The notes under the pieces: generated by a model
Told to the model about the DNA's origin: nothing
The model's database searches: none
What the model saw: only the letters and a program-made list of their open reading frames with translations
Shown: positions 7,812 through 15,922 of the stretch, piece by piece
How the letters are laid out: every line of letters begins with the position of its first letter
Numbering within the stretch: position 1 is the first letter of the stretch
DNA from: Allokutzneria multivorans
GTDB taxonomy: Bacteria; Actinomycetota; Actinomycetes; Mycobacteriales; Pseudonocardiaceae
DNA: 64,000 bases
Assembly (NCBI RefSeq): GCF_039537405.1
Contig: NZ_BAABAL010000019.1
Coordinates: 62,001-126,000, forward strand
Direction of reading: 5' to 3'
Program-made: the position numbers and the translations under genes

Positions 7812-8962
7812 GCCGCAGCAAGGCTGAGAAGTTGTTGGCGCAGGCCAACAATGCCGCCGCCGTCCGCGCGCACCAGGTGAACCCGGACGTCATCGCCCTC
7901 CAGGTCGAACGCGTCCGTACCCAGGTGGACCGTCTGATGTGGACCGGCATCGTCTTGGGCTTGGCGTTCACGATGACCAACGTCCAGCACTTCGCCGCCG
8001 GAAGCGCCCCGAAGTTCACGCTCACCTGGTGGGCGGCATGGTTGCTCGACCCGATGGTCTCCCTGGTGCTGATCGCGGTCCTGCGCGCCGAGCAGATCAC
8101 CGCCCGCTACCAGATCACCACGGGGGCGTGGGTGCGGCGCGCGAAGTGGTTCACGCTCACCGCGACCTACGTCATGAACACGTGGTCGGCGTGGGACGAG
8201 GGCACCTGGGCCGAGGTCGTCTTGCACTCGGTGCCGCCGCTGGTGGTCTTCGTCGCCGCCGAGGCGGTCACCGACCTTCGCGACAAGATCACCGAGACCG
8301 TTCACCGCGCCTACGCCGCCGCCGTCCCGGCCGTTCACGGTGCCGCCTCGGGTCGCGTTCATGAACGCCTGCGCCCGCTGGTCGTGAACACCCTGGAGAC
8401 CGTTCACGAGTCCTCGCCGGGGACGGCTCACGATGTCGAGTCTGGTGCCGTTCATGAACACCCAGTCGCCTCGTCCGTGAACACCTCGAACCCCGTTCAC
8501 GAAGACGTCGAGGGCGCCGTTCATGAACGGCTTGGCCGCAGCGTTCACGAACGCGCCCACGAGGCTGCTGAGCAGGCAGAACACGAGCCCGTGAACGCCT
8601 GCGATGAAGCTCCCGTGAACACCTCCGCGACCGTTCACGACGACGGTTCCGACAGCGTTCATGAACGCCCCCACCTGCACGCCGTGAACACCCCGGCAGG
8701 CGTTCACGAGAACGACGAGATGACCGTTCATGAACGCCCCGCGCGGGCCGCTCGTGAACGCCGCGCACCCGCACGCAAGTCCACCGCGACGCGTTCACCG
8801 AAGGGCACGCGCAAGGTGCTCGCGGACTACGTCGCCGCCGCTCGTGAACACCTCAGCGCCGACATCCCGGTGACCCCGGCGTGGGTGCGTGAGGTCACCG
8901 GCTGCTCGCGCGGGCTGTCGCCGAAGGTGGCCGCTGCGCTCAAGGCGGAGGCGGTGGCGTGA
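7808..8962 (+). CDS. SpdB / DUF2637-like transfer membrane protein
   Basis: 384 residues, ATG at 7808 overlapping the previous stop. The N-terminal half has hydrophobic segments (WTGIVLGLAFTMTNVQHFA, WWAAWLLDPMVSLVLIAVL, VVLHSVPPLVVFVAAEAV) with the TARYQITTGAWVRRAKW pattern of DUF2637 proteins, found in actinomycete plasmids and AICEs and linked to mycelial spread (Spd). The middle (about residues 180-320) is a disordered acidic segment with recurring VHE, VHER and VNT words. The C-terminus (VLADYVAAAREHLS, VTPAWVREVTGCSRGLS) looks like a small helical DNA-binding domain. The position before traB fits a transfer operon. The middle is constrained at DNA level by palindromes. Confidence 0.75.
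   Translation: MSRSKAEKLLAQANNAAAVRAHQVNPDVIALQVERVRTQVDRLMWTGIVLGLAFTMTNVQHFAAGSAPKFTLTWWAAWLLDPMVSLVLIAVLRAEQITARYQITTGAWVRRAKWFTLTATYVMNTWSAWDEGTWAEVVLHSVPPLVVFVAAEAVTDLRDKITETVHRAYAAAVPAVHGAASGRVHERLRPLVVNTLETVHESSPGTAHDVESGAVHEHPVASSVNTSNPVHEDVEGAVHERLGRSVHERAHEAAEQAEHEPVNACDEAPVNTSATVHDDGSDSVHERPHLHAVNTPAGVHENDEMTVHERPARAARERRAPARKSTATRSPKGTRKVLADYVAAAREHLSADIPVTPAWVREVTGCSRGLSPKVAAALKAEAVA
8357..8735. repeat. Cluster of GTTCATGAAC palindromes inside the Spd-like gene
   Basis: Perfect 10-bp palindromes GTTCATGAAC at 8357-8366, 8450-8459, 8519-8528, 8657-8666 and 8726-8735, plus GTTCACGAAC at 8543-8552 and many half sites GTTCAC / GTGAAC. In this reading frame Val before His is nearly always GTT, a rare choice in such GC-rich DNA, which suggests that the DNA word itself is selected. 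Candidate TraB recognition site (clt). Confidence 0.7.
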
Positions 8963-11121
8963 TGGCTGCTTCGAACCGGAAGAGCGACAAGGAGATGGGC
9001 GAGTTGATCGCCTTCCCGAACGCCGCAGTCACCGAGCTGGACTCCGAGCGCGGAGCGTTGGAGAAGGCGACACCGGTCCTGGACGGCGAACTCCTCACCG
9101 AGGAGCAGTACCGGCAGGCCAAGGCCCGCTGGTCACTGCCCGCCGCGTGGACCCACCCCCAGAGCACTGGGGGCAGGCTCGCCGTCCGCGCCGCGACCGC
9201 CCCGCTGCACCTGGGCGGCGCGGTCGCCCGAGGCATGGCAGTCACCGGGCGCGCGTGGTGGCGGTGGGTTCGGGTCGCTGAGCTGCGCGACGCCGCCCGT
9301 GAAGCCGGTGCGGCGACCGTCGTCGCGAAGTTCGACGAGGTCCGCGAGCTGTCGATTCTGCGCTGGAAGGTCACCGGCGGCGTCACGCTCGGCGGGGCTG
9401 TCGTCACCGGCGGCGTGGTGCTCCTTGCCGGAGGCAGCGGGGTCCTGGTGCTCGGCGCCGCCACCGCGCTGGGCCTGGCGGTGCTCGGCCGTCGCAAGGA
9501 CGGCGCCCCGGGCCGGAGGGCCGCCCTTCCCGGACCCCGTTCCCTGGCTTGGCTGATGAACGGCGACCACCTGGTGACCGCCTTCCGCGACGCCAAACTG
9601 ATCGGCAAGGACGACATGTTGATGCTGGTCAAGTCCCCGCGCCACGACGGCAAGGGGTGGGCGCTGACCATCGACCTGCCGCCGTCGCGCAAGGCGTCCG
9701 AGGTGATCACCAAGCGGGAGGCACTGGCCTCGGCGCTGGCGGTCGACGAAGTGCGGCTGATCGTGGAGCGCGTGCGCGGCGACAACGGGCACGCCGGGCG
9801 CCTCGCGCTGTGGGTGGGCGACGCCGACCCCTACGCGGCCGAGCCCGTGCCCAGCCCACTGGCCACGGCAGAGCGCTGGGACCTGTGGCAGCCGGTGCCT
9901 TTCGGCACCACCGCGCGCGGCGTGGCCGTGAACCTGCCCGTGGTGTGGACCTCGCTGCTGATCGGCGCGATCCCCCGCCAGGGCAAGACGTTCGTCGCGC
10001 GCCTGCCGCTGACGGCCGCCGCGTTGGACCCGCATGTGCGGTTGATCATCGCCGACGGCAAGGGCGGCAAGGACTTCCGACCGTTCGAGCAGGTGGCGCA
10101 CCGGTTCATCCGGGGCTCGCGGGAAGCCGACGCCCGGCGCCTGATCCTCGTGCTGGAGGAGTGCGCCGCCGACGTCGCCGACCGCTTCGACCGCCTGGCG
10201 GAGATGGACGACGAGCTGTGCCCGGAGTCGAAGGTGACGCCGGAGATCACCCGTGACCCGGCCCTCGGTATGCCGCTGACCGTGATCGGCATCGACGAGG
10301 TGCAGAACTTCTTGGGCATGGACGTGCCGTTGGACCCCGACAACCCCAAGGGCAAGAAGGTCGGCGGGCGCATCTGCGAGCTGCTCACGTACATCGCGAA
10401 GACCGGCCCAGCCGCCGGGTACTCGTTGATCTTGGCCACGCAGAAGCCGGACGCGCAGGTCATCCCGGACGGGCTGCGCGGTCAGCTCGGCACCCGCTTC
10501 GCGCTGAAGGTCATGACCTACCAAGCGTCGGAGACGATCCTCGGCGCCGGGACCTACAAGGCCGGGATGGACGCCTCCAAGCTGCTGACCAGCCACAAGG
10601 GTGTCGGTCTGCTGCTGGGCGCGGACGGCGAGACCGAGCTGTCCGCTGGGGACGCGGTCACGGTGCGGACCCACCTGCTGCACATCGCCGCCATCCGCGC
10701 CGCCTGCGAGCGGGGCCGCGCACTGCGCGAGCAGGCGGGGACTCTGTCCGGCGACGCCGCCGGGGAGAACCACCTCGCCGAGCTGGACCCGACCGTCGCC
10801 GCGCGCCTGGCCGACGAGGTGACCACCGCGACCGATTCGGAACCGGTGGACGCCGACCTGGTGGACGAGTCCGCCGAGCTGCCCGAGGTCCTAGCGCTGC
10901 TCGCCGACGAACTCGGCACAGACGAGTCGGGGGTCGTCGCGACCGGCGACCTGGCGGCCCGGATAGGCATGTCCGCCAAGGCGTTCGGCGAGGCGCTGCG
11001 CGCTGCGGGCGTGGCCGCTGCCGTCCCGGCGAAGCGTCGGATGCCGGGACATCCGAACCCGGTCGCGGTAGTCGATCTGGACGCCGTCCGTGCCTTGATC
11101 GACAGCGCGGCGCGGCGGTGA
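8962..11121 (+). CDS. TraB-type FtsK/SpoIIIE DNA translocase
   Basis: About 719 residues; the ATG at 8962 shares a base with the previous TGA (GTG at 8959 is an alternative). An N-terminal segment contains two membrane stretches (VTGGVTLGGAVVTGGVVLLA, GGSGVLVLGAATALGLAVLG). The motor domain has Walker A GAIPRQGKT at about residues 334-342 and Walker B LTVIGIDEVQNF at about 440. ILATQKPDAQVIPDGLRGQL is typical of FtsK-like septal translocases. The C-terminal VVATGDLAARIGMSAKAFG to PVAVVDLDAVRALI is a winged helix that should read specific repeats. TraB moves double-stranded plasmid DNA between hyphae as a hexameric pump, with no relaxase. Confidence 0.88.
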   Translation: MAASNRKSDKEMGELIAFPNAAVTELDSERGALEKATPVLDGELLTEEQYRQAKARWSLPAAWTHPQSTGGRLAVRAATAPLHLGGAVARGMAVTGRAWWRWVRVAELRDAAREAGAATVVAKFDEVRELSILRWKVTGGVTLGGAVVTGGVVLLAGGSGVLVLGAATALGLAVLGRRKDGAPGRRAALPGPRSLAWLMNGDHLVTAFRDAKLIGKDDMLMLVKSPRHDGKGWALTIDLPPSRKASEVITKREALASALAVDEVRLIVERVRGDNGHAGRLALWVGDADPYAAEPVPSPLATAERWDLWQPVPFGTTARGVAVNLPVVWTSLLIGAIPRQGKTFVARLPLTAAALDPHVRLIIADGKGGKDFRPFEQVAHRFIRGSREADARRLILVLEECAADVADRFDRLAEMDDELCPESKVTPEITRDPALGMPLTVIGIDEVQNFLGMDVPLDPDNPKGKKVGGRICELLTYIAKTGPAAGYSLILATQKPDAQVIPDGLRGQLGTRFALKVMTYQASETILGAGTYKAGMDASKLLTSHKGVGLLLGADGETELSAGDAVTVRTHLLHIAAIRAACERGRALREQAGTLSGDAAGENHLAELDPTVAARLADEVTTATDSEPVDADLVDESAELPEVLALLADELGTDESGVVATGDLAARIGMSAKAFGEALRAAGVAAAVPAKRRMPGHPNPVAVVDLDAVRALIDSAARR

Positions 11122-11318
11122 GCGGGTCGGAACAGGGCCGGAACGGTGTTCCGACCCCTCGCCCTGGTGTTCCAACCCGCCCACCGGCTTCTCAGAGCGC
11201 GCTGAGCTGGGCGGACAGCCTCGTGTTCCGGCCGTTCCGACTGTGCCGACCACCGCCCCGAACGTCGGCACAGCGCGCATCTCAGCCCCTGTTTCGCCTC
11301 CCAACCCAGGAGCCCACC

Positions 11319-11471
11319 GTGCCGTCGTCCATCAACCACACCCACGAGTTCCGCCCCGGCCGCTGGCTACGCGCCGCGTTCATCGCCGTCTGCGTGGCCT
11401 ACATTCTCGGTTTGATCACTGCGAACGTCGTCGTCTCACCGCAGGCGCCCGCCTCGGTCTGCGCACGCTGA
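11319..11471 (+). CDS. Small membrane protein of the element
   Basis: 50 residues with a GTG start preceded by CCAGGAG. One transmembrane helix (WLRAAFIAVCVAYILGLITA) is followed by a short tail ending SVCAR. Tiny membrane proteins in this position after traB are common in actinomycete transfer operons. The frame is open back to 11118 but the upstream part is proline-rich and unconvincing. Confidence 0.55.
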   Translation: MPSSINHTHEFRPGRWLRAAFIAVCVAYILGLITANVVVSPQAPASVCAR

Positions 11472-11618
11472 CCCTCTCGCCGCGCCAGCGCCCCGTCGTC
11501 CTGTGGGAAGGCGGGGCACTGCGTTGTTGAGGCCACAGGGTGGCACTTATCCGGTATCAAATGGGGTGCGGTTTGGGCACCAGCGGAACATCGACATCAT
11601 CCGACCCGATACAGAGAC

Positions 11619-12113
11619 ATGTTGAGCAACATAGTTACCGGCATCTTTACACTTTCGGGCCTGATTGTCGGAGTCCTCCTGGAGCCCCTCAAGGCGGTAT
11701 TTGCGGCAAAATCGCGAAATCGGCAGCAGCGCAATGAGCAATCGGCGATAATCATTCAGTGCGCGTCGGACTCAGGGCATATTGCCCTGAATTTGAACTA
11801 TGCCTACCGGGCCCGCATGGCTGGCGAAAGTCTAGCCCTCGAGCCCGAAATGAATCTAGTAAAAGAGTACAACCAAGTCCGAGACCAGCTCAGGAAGTCG
11901 GTCATGCTGCTTCGGCTTCATGGACCAGACGGGCTGGCCAACAAAGCCCTGGAAGTAAATAAATCGGACAATTCCCTATATGAACTCCTGCAGGAATCGA
12001 ATAGTGGCGAGTTTAGCGCGACCGAAGTGCCCGAGCGCGTGCAGGAAGCCGCCAACGTGCTTGCTGAGCAGATAATGGCTTTTGCTGAGCTGGCCCGTAA
12101 GCACTCAACTTAA
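11619..12113 (+). CDS. Hypothetical membrane-anchored protein, low GC
   Basis: 164 residues. An N-terminal hydrophobic helix (IVTGIFTLSGLIVGVLLEPL) is followed by a helical soluble region with charged residues (KSRNRQQRNEQSAIII, VKEYNQVRDQLRKSVMLLRL, ERVQEAANVLAEQIMAF). Base composition is clearly lower in GC than its neighbours, suggesting separate acquisition. No family recognised. It is probably cargo; single-helix anchors with helical cytosolic domains occur in some phage-defence and toxin proteins, but nothing here proves that. Confidence 0.6.
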   Translation: MLSNIVTGIFTLSGLIVGVLLEPLKAVFAAKSRNRQQRNEQSAIIIQCASDSGHIALNLNYAYRARMAGESLALEPEMNLVKEYNQVRDQLRKSVMLLRLHGPDGLANKALEVNKSDNSLYELLQESNSGEFSATEVPERVQEAANVLAEQIMAFAELARKHST

Positions 12114-12143
12114 CCTTGGGAATGCGTTCCAGGGCCACAACTT

Positions 12144-12455
12144 CTAGGAGTTGTCGAGTCCCAGTCGGGACGCGAATCGACACTCGGGTGCGGGCAGCAT
12201 GAGTAGCTCATACACCACGTCGACCAGTCCGCCTTCGCGGCGCCACACGATTGCCCCATCCGGATCGACACGCACCGCGAAGGCGTCGCTGACATAGCGG
12301 GCTGCGAGGGCGTCAGCCCATCCGCCCGGCCACGTGCGGACGCCTCGGACTTCCGCCTCGGTGCGGTGGAAAGCCCAGCCCGCATCTCGCAGATCGAGCA
12401 GCTTCCGCAACTCCGGGAAGGCGGCTATGGCGGCGCGCTCGGCCTCGGTGGTCAT
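12144..12455 (-). CDS. Hypothetical small protein of the element
   Basis: 103 residues starting MTTEAERAAIAAFPELRKLL. The sequence WPGGWADALAARYVSDAFAVRVDPDGAIVWRREG suggests a small alpha/beta protein of a type common on actinomycete plasmids. Its ATG overlaps the stop of the upstream gene (ATGA), so it is translationally coupled to the 87-residue membrane protein. Function unknown. Confidence 0.6.
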   Translation of the reverse strand: MTTEAERAAIAAFPELRKLLDLRDAGWAFHRTEAEVRGVRTWPGGWADALAARYVSDAFAVRVDPDGAIVWRREGGLVDVVYELLMLPAPECRFASRLGLDNS

Positions 12456-12715
12456 GCGACACCGCCGCGCTTGGAGGCAGCCGAGCCGGGGCGGGGGACT
12501 GCACGCCTCGGCTCGGCCGACGACTTCGAATGGGGTCGCATCTCTTCGGCGTGCTGGCGCTCGCGCAGCTCGGTGACGGTGATCTTCGGCAGGACGGCGG
12601 TGTGCTCGGAGGGCTCGCTTGGTGCGCGCAGTTCTCGGCGGATCACGATGACGAGCCACATCACGAGGCTGATCACGACCAGGCCGTGCGCGACGAGGAT
12701 CAGGGTTGCGCTCAT
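12452..12715 (-). CDS. Small single-pass membrane protein
   Basis: 87 residues from MSATLILVAHGLVVISLVMW, which is an N-terminal membrane helix, followed by a charged tail (RRELRAPSEPSEH, TVTELRERQHAEEM). It is the first gene of a two-gene minus-strand unit, divergent from the TPR-HTH regulator. A longer frame reaches 12778, but the start at 12715 places the hydrophobic helix at the N-terminus as expected. Confidence 0.55.
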   Translation of the reverse strand: MSATLILVAHGLVVISLVMWLVIVIRRELRAPSEPSEHTAVLPKITVTELRERQHAEEMRPHSKSSAEPRRAVPRPGSAASKRGGVA

Positions 12716-12806
12716 GTTCCGAGGGTCGGCGCGCCAGCCGCTCCGGCGAAGGGCATCGAACGTGGCATTCGGGGGCATGCCGGGGCAGAACGTTCACTAG
12801 CCGGGC

Positions 12807-14156
12807 ATGGCCCGGCTAGCCTTTGAGCAGACCCAGTCGGACGAGGTGGTGGCCGTGGCGCAGCCCAACGATCTGTTGCGCGCCGCCCGCGAACGCCGCC
12901 CCTCCCGTCTCGCGCCCGGCGAGCCGATGAGCCGCCAGGAACTCGCGCAAGCCGTCAACGAGTGGCTGTGGACCACGACCGGTCGGCGTTACGAACTCGA
13001 CGCGCACGCCGTCGCCCGGTGGGAACGCGGCGCCGTGCGCTGGCCTCAGGCCCAGTACCGCAGCGCCTTGCGCCATGTGCTCGGCGTGAACAGTGACACG
13101 GCGTTGGGCTTTCGACCAGCGAGCCGCGGCCGGCCAGTTCCACTGCCGCCAGTCGCAGTTGCGCCGAGCATCAACGGCACAGATCTCGGCGTCAGCCCGA
13201 CCGAGTTCGTCGCCCGCATCAACCTCGAAACGCCAGCCCCCGCGCGCATCGGCTCGACGGAGGTCGAGCAGGTGCGCGCCACCACCCGCGCTCTGGCTAT
13301 GTCGGAGAACCTGCACGGCGGTGGCCTGGCCGCCGAAGCCGCCTCCGCTCAACTGCGCTGGGCCACGCGGCTGCTCGACGCTCGCGCCGACAACCGCACG
13401 CGGGCTGGCATCTTCGAGGCTGTCGGTAACCTCGCCGGAGTCGTCGCGTTCGCCGCCTTCGACATCGGCGACCACACGGCCGCCAACAACTGCTTCCGCT
13501 TCGGCCTCTGGTGCGCCGAACAGGGTGGATCGTGGGAACTGCGCGCGGCCACGCTCGCTGACATGGCCCGCCAAGCGGTCTACGTCGGCGATCTCGACAG
13601 CGCCCTGACGTTGATCGAGCACGCCCAGGTCCGCATGGACCGGCTCACCGCGACGACACAGGCGATGGTGAGCATGGTGCGCGCACGGCTACTCGCGCTG
13701 CTTGGCCGCCACGGTGATGCTCGCGCCGAAGTCGCGCGTGCCGACGCGTACTTCGCCGAGCACGACCCGATGACAGCACCACCGTGGATGACCTACTACG
13801 ACGCTGCTGAGCACGCGGGCAGTACGGCCCGCGCGTTGACCCCGCTCGCTCTCGAACAGCGGCAGCTCGGTGAGGCCGCGGACCGGCTGACGACCGCGAT
13901 CCAGCTGCACAGCGACGCCTACCCGCGCTCGCGCGCGTTCTCCCGCGCCCGCCTGGCCACGCTGACGATGCGCGTCGGCGACCCGCACGCGGCCGTCACC
14001 ATCGGGCGCCAGGCGCTCAATGACGCTGCGTCCTTGCACTCGAAGCGGATGGGCGACGAGCTGAAGGCCCTGCGCAAGGCCGCTCAAGTCCACTCCGCGA
14101 TCCCCGACGTCGGGGACCTGGTCCACGAACTGGCCACCGCAGCGAACGGCACCTGA
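12807..14156 (+). CDS. XRE/TPR-type transcriptional regulator
   Basis: 449 residues from the ATG at 12807; a GTG at 12855 (VAQPNDLLRAARERRPS) is an equally likely start. The N-terminal helix-turn-helix spans PMSRQELAQAVNEWLWTTTG and LDAHAVARWERGAVRWP. The rest is helical TPR-like repeats (FRFGLWCAEQGGSWELRAAT, ALTLIEHAQVRMDRLTATTQ, AADRLTTAIQLHSDAYPRSR). This architecture (HTH plus a long TPR array) is common in actinomycete elements and often sits directly before a phosphotransferase gene, as here, 2 bp away. It probably senses a peptide or small ligand and controls the element or the neighbouring kinase. Confidence 0.8.
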   Translation: MARLAFEQTQSDEVVAVAQPNDLLRAARERRPSRLAPGEPMSRQELAQAVNEWLWTTTGRRYELDAHAVARWERGAVRWPQAQYRSALRHVLGVNSDTALGFRPASRGRPVPLPPVAVAPSINGTDLGVSPTEFVARINLETPAPARIGSTEVEQVRATTRALAMSENLHGGGLAAEAASAQLRWATRLLDARADNRTRAGIFEAVGNLAGVVAFAAFDIGDHTAANNCFRFGLWCAEQGGSWELRAATLADMARQAVYVGDLDSALTLIEHAQVRMDRLTATTQAMVSMVRARLLALLGRHGDARAEVARADAYFAEHDPMTAPPWMTYYDAAEHAGSTARALTPLALEQRQLGEAADRLTTAIQLHSDAYPRSRAFSRARLATLTMRVGDPHAAVTIGRQALNDAASLHSKRMGDELKALRKAAQVHSAIPDVGDLVHELATAANGT

Positions 14157-14158
14157 CC

Positions 14159-15043
14159 ATGCCGGGCGACGGAACGAACCCACACGACGTACTCACCGCA
14201 GCGGGGACGAAAGCCGGAGTGCGCACAGCGGACGCCACCCTGATCCGGGACGGCTCGAACACTCTGTTCGCCCTGCCCGGCAACGTGATCGCGCGAGTCG
14301 GTCGCCCAGGCCGCCTGGCTGTTGCCGAACGAGAAGTTCGCGCGTCCCGGTGGCTCGCCGACAACGGCATCCCGGTCGTTCGCACACTCCCCGAGGTTGA
14401 TCAGCCGACCGAGGTCGGCGACCGAGGCGTGACGTGGTGGGTACGACTTCCCGAGCACCGCAACGCCACCCCGGCCGAGCTAGGCGCAGTGCTGCGCGAA
14501 CTGCACGCACTGCCGATCCCTCACGAACTCGCACTTCCACAGGTCGATCCGTTCGACGGGCTCACCGATCGGATCGGCGCTGCCGCCTGGCTGCCGGATG
14601 AGGACCGCACCTGGTTGTACGAAGAGGTCGAACGGCTCCGAGTCGAGCACGCTGACCTTCCGTCCGGCTTACCGCTGTCGGTTGTCCACGGCGACGCCTG
14701 GCAGGGCAACGTCGCGGTGTCGAACGGCTCGCCAGTCCTGCTCGACCTCGAAGACATCGGCCTTGGTCGCCCCGAGTGGGACCTGGTCTCGCTGGCCGTG
14801 GATCACACCGACTTCGACCGCATCAGCAGCTCGGACTACCGGGACTTCGTGAACTCCTACGGCGGCTACGACGTCACCGCATGGCGCGGCTATCGCACCC
14901 TGGCCACGATTCGCGAGCTGCGGTGGGCCGGGTTCACCCTGGACAAGGCGGCCACGAGTCAAGAAGCCGCGCGTGAGGCTCAGCACCGGACCGCGTGCCT
15001 GCGCGGTGAGGTTTCCCGTCCGTGGTCTTGGTTGGCGTTTTAA
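14159..15043 (+). CDS. Aminoglycoside phosphotransferase-family kinase
   Basis: 294 residues of the APH/choline-kinase fold. LIRDGSNTLFALPGNVIARV is the nucleotide loop and AEREVRASRWLA carries the conserved helix. The Brenner motif is LSVVHGDAWQGNV (catalytic Asp and Asn), followed by PVLLDLEDIGLGRPEWDLVS with the metal-binding Asp. All key residues are present. The substrate cannot be told from sequence; members phosphorylate antibiotics, sugars or other alcohols. It is co-transcribed with the TPR-HTH gene. A resistance role is possible but unproven. Confidence 0.8.
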   Translation: MPGDGTNPHDVLTAAGTKAGVRTADATLIRDGSNTLFALPGNVIARVGRPGRLAVAEREVRASRWLADNGIPVVRTLPEVDQPTEVGDRGVTWWVRLPEHRNATPAELGAVLRELHALPIPHELALPQVDPFDGLTDRIGAAAWLPDEDRTWLYEEVERLRVEHADLPSGLPLSVVHGDAWQGNVAVSNGSPVLLDLEDIGLGRPEWDLVSLAVDHTDFDRISSSDYRDFVNSYGGYDVTAWRGYRTLATIRELRWAGFTLDKAATSQEAAREAQHRTACLRGEVSRPWSWLAF

Positions 15044-15074
15044 TGGGTAGTTTCTGCACCATTTCGGTGCTGTC

Positions 15075-15467
15075 TCAGTCCCTTTTCAACTCAAGTGGTT
15101 CGTTGTAGTTCCAGTTGATCAGCAGTGGGCGCTTGGGGCGCACTCTCGCGGCAGCGGAGGCAGCGCCTTCCTGGATGTAGGGGAAGACTGCGGGCATGAC
15201 GGACTTATCAACGAACCGGTTGACTTCACTCTGGTCCTCAGCGTCGGGGAAGGGCGCCACAGCAAAACGCGCGATGTGGGCCATAAGAACCAACAGGCCC
15301 TCGTCATAGACCTGAGACGCCACGCGAAAGACCCCGGCCTCATCTTCAACGCGGTACTGGAACTGTAGGAGAAAAGGCGTTTCCGGCAACGGTTCTTCAA
15401 GAGGTTCAACCGTGGCCTGGAAGGACACGCAGCGGACGTACTGAGGCCAGGCAGTTGGCTTAGACAC
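15075..15467 (-). CDS. SecB-like chaperone of a toxin-antitoxin-chaperone (TAC) system
   Basis: 130 residues. The C-terminal half has the SecB pattern: VNRFVDKSVMPAVFPYIQEG (compare the FPYxRE helix of SecB), then PLLINWNYNEPLEL (compare LxPVNF). The N-terminal half is beta-rich (VRCVSFQATVEPLEEPLP, FLLQFQYRVEDEAGVFRVAS), as expected for the SecB barrel. Actinobacteria lack the general SecB pathway, and their SecB-like proteins usually guard antitoxins, as Rv1957 does in Mycobacterium tuberculosis. The gene overlaps the antitoxin gene by 8 bp and is last in the three-gene operon. Confidence 0.65.
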   Translation of the reverse strand: MSKPTAWPQYVRCVSFQATVEPLEEPLPETPFLLQFQYRVEDEAGVFRVASQVYDEGLLVLMAHIARFAVAPFPDAEDQSEVNRFVDKSVMPAVFPYIQEGAASAAARVRPKRPLLINWNYNEPLELKRD

Positions 15468-15882
15468 GATTGGCCACCTTGACCGCGTTCCCTAGATTCC
15501 GAAATCCCGTAGAGGTAGGTGAACTCTTGATCCGTAGTCGCTGCGTCCAGGCTTGCTCAACGGTGGAAGCCTGCGACAGCTCCACCGGGACGTTCACGAT
15601 CCGGACGGAGTCCTGAACCTGATGCTCGACAGAGGCTTGGACCGCGATCGCGTAGCGGCGAAGCGTCGAGAGCCGGGGGTCGGTACTCATCGACTCGATG
15701 TCCGAGACCACGCTCTGCGAGCGGCCCATCAGCTCTCCGAGCTGCGTCTGGCTCAGTCCGCGCTTCTTCCGAAGTGCGACGAGAGCTTCTACCCACGCGT
15801 AGTCGGCCTCGTTCAGTTCGCTTGCAAGCCGCTGCTGGGGGTCGCGCTCATCGAACCCGAGCAGAGCACCAAGATCATCCAT
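15460..15882 (-). CDS. HigA-like antitoxin with C-terminal extension
   Basis: 140 residues. A Cro/CI helix-turn-helix occupies about residues 25-95: VEALVALRKKRGLSQTQLGE, MGRSQSVVSDIE, RLSTLRRYAIAVQASV. After it comes an extension of about 45 residues (VPVELSQASTVEQAWTQRL, SSPTSTGFRNLGNAVKVANR) not needed for DNA binding. In known TAC antitoxins such a tail is the chaperone-addiction region that makes the antitoxin unstable until SecB binds it. Placed 26 bp after the toxin gene and overlapping the chaperone gene, it fits that role. Confidence 0.72.
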   Translation of the reverse strand: MDDLGALLGFDERDPQQRLASELNEADYAWVEALVALRKKRGLSQTQLGELMGRSQSVVSDIESMSTDPRLSTLRRYAIAVQASVEHQVQDSVRIVNVPVELSQASTVEQAWTQRLRIKSSPTSTGFRNLGNAVKVANRV

Positions 15883-15900
15883 GTGACACCTCCCGAGGCC

Positions 15901-15922
15901 AGTATCGGCTATTGCCGATACT
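15901..15922. promoter_or_regulatory. Inverted repeat at toxin stop / antitoxin leader
   Basis: AGTATCGGC, four-base spacer TATT, then GCCGATACT: perfect 9-bp arms. It overlaps the toxin stop codon (15909-15911) and ends 19 bp upstream of the antitoxin start. Candidate operator for autoregulation by the HigA-like protein, or an internal promoter site for antitoxin and chaperone. Confidence 0.5.

Noticed and set aside
7151..8731. 526-codon minus-strand frame with recurrent FVNG/VHG words
   Set aside because: Mirror image of the palindromic repeats in the Spd-like gene; no family resemblance.
8300..8850. Possible CRISPR-like or tandem repeat array
   Set aside because: Spacing is irregular, the units are 10-bp palindromes, and the region is in an intact coding frame.
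11118..11318. N-terminal extension of the small membrane protein after traB
   Set aside because: Proline/Arg-rich sequence without structure; the GTG at 11319 has a good ribosome site and leaves a standard single-helix protein.
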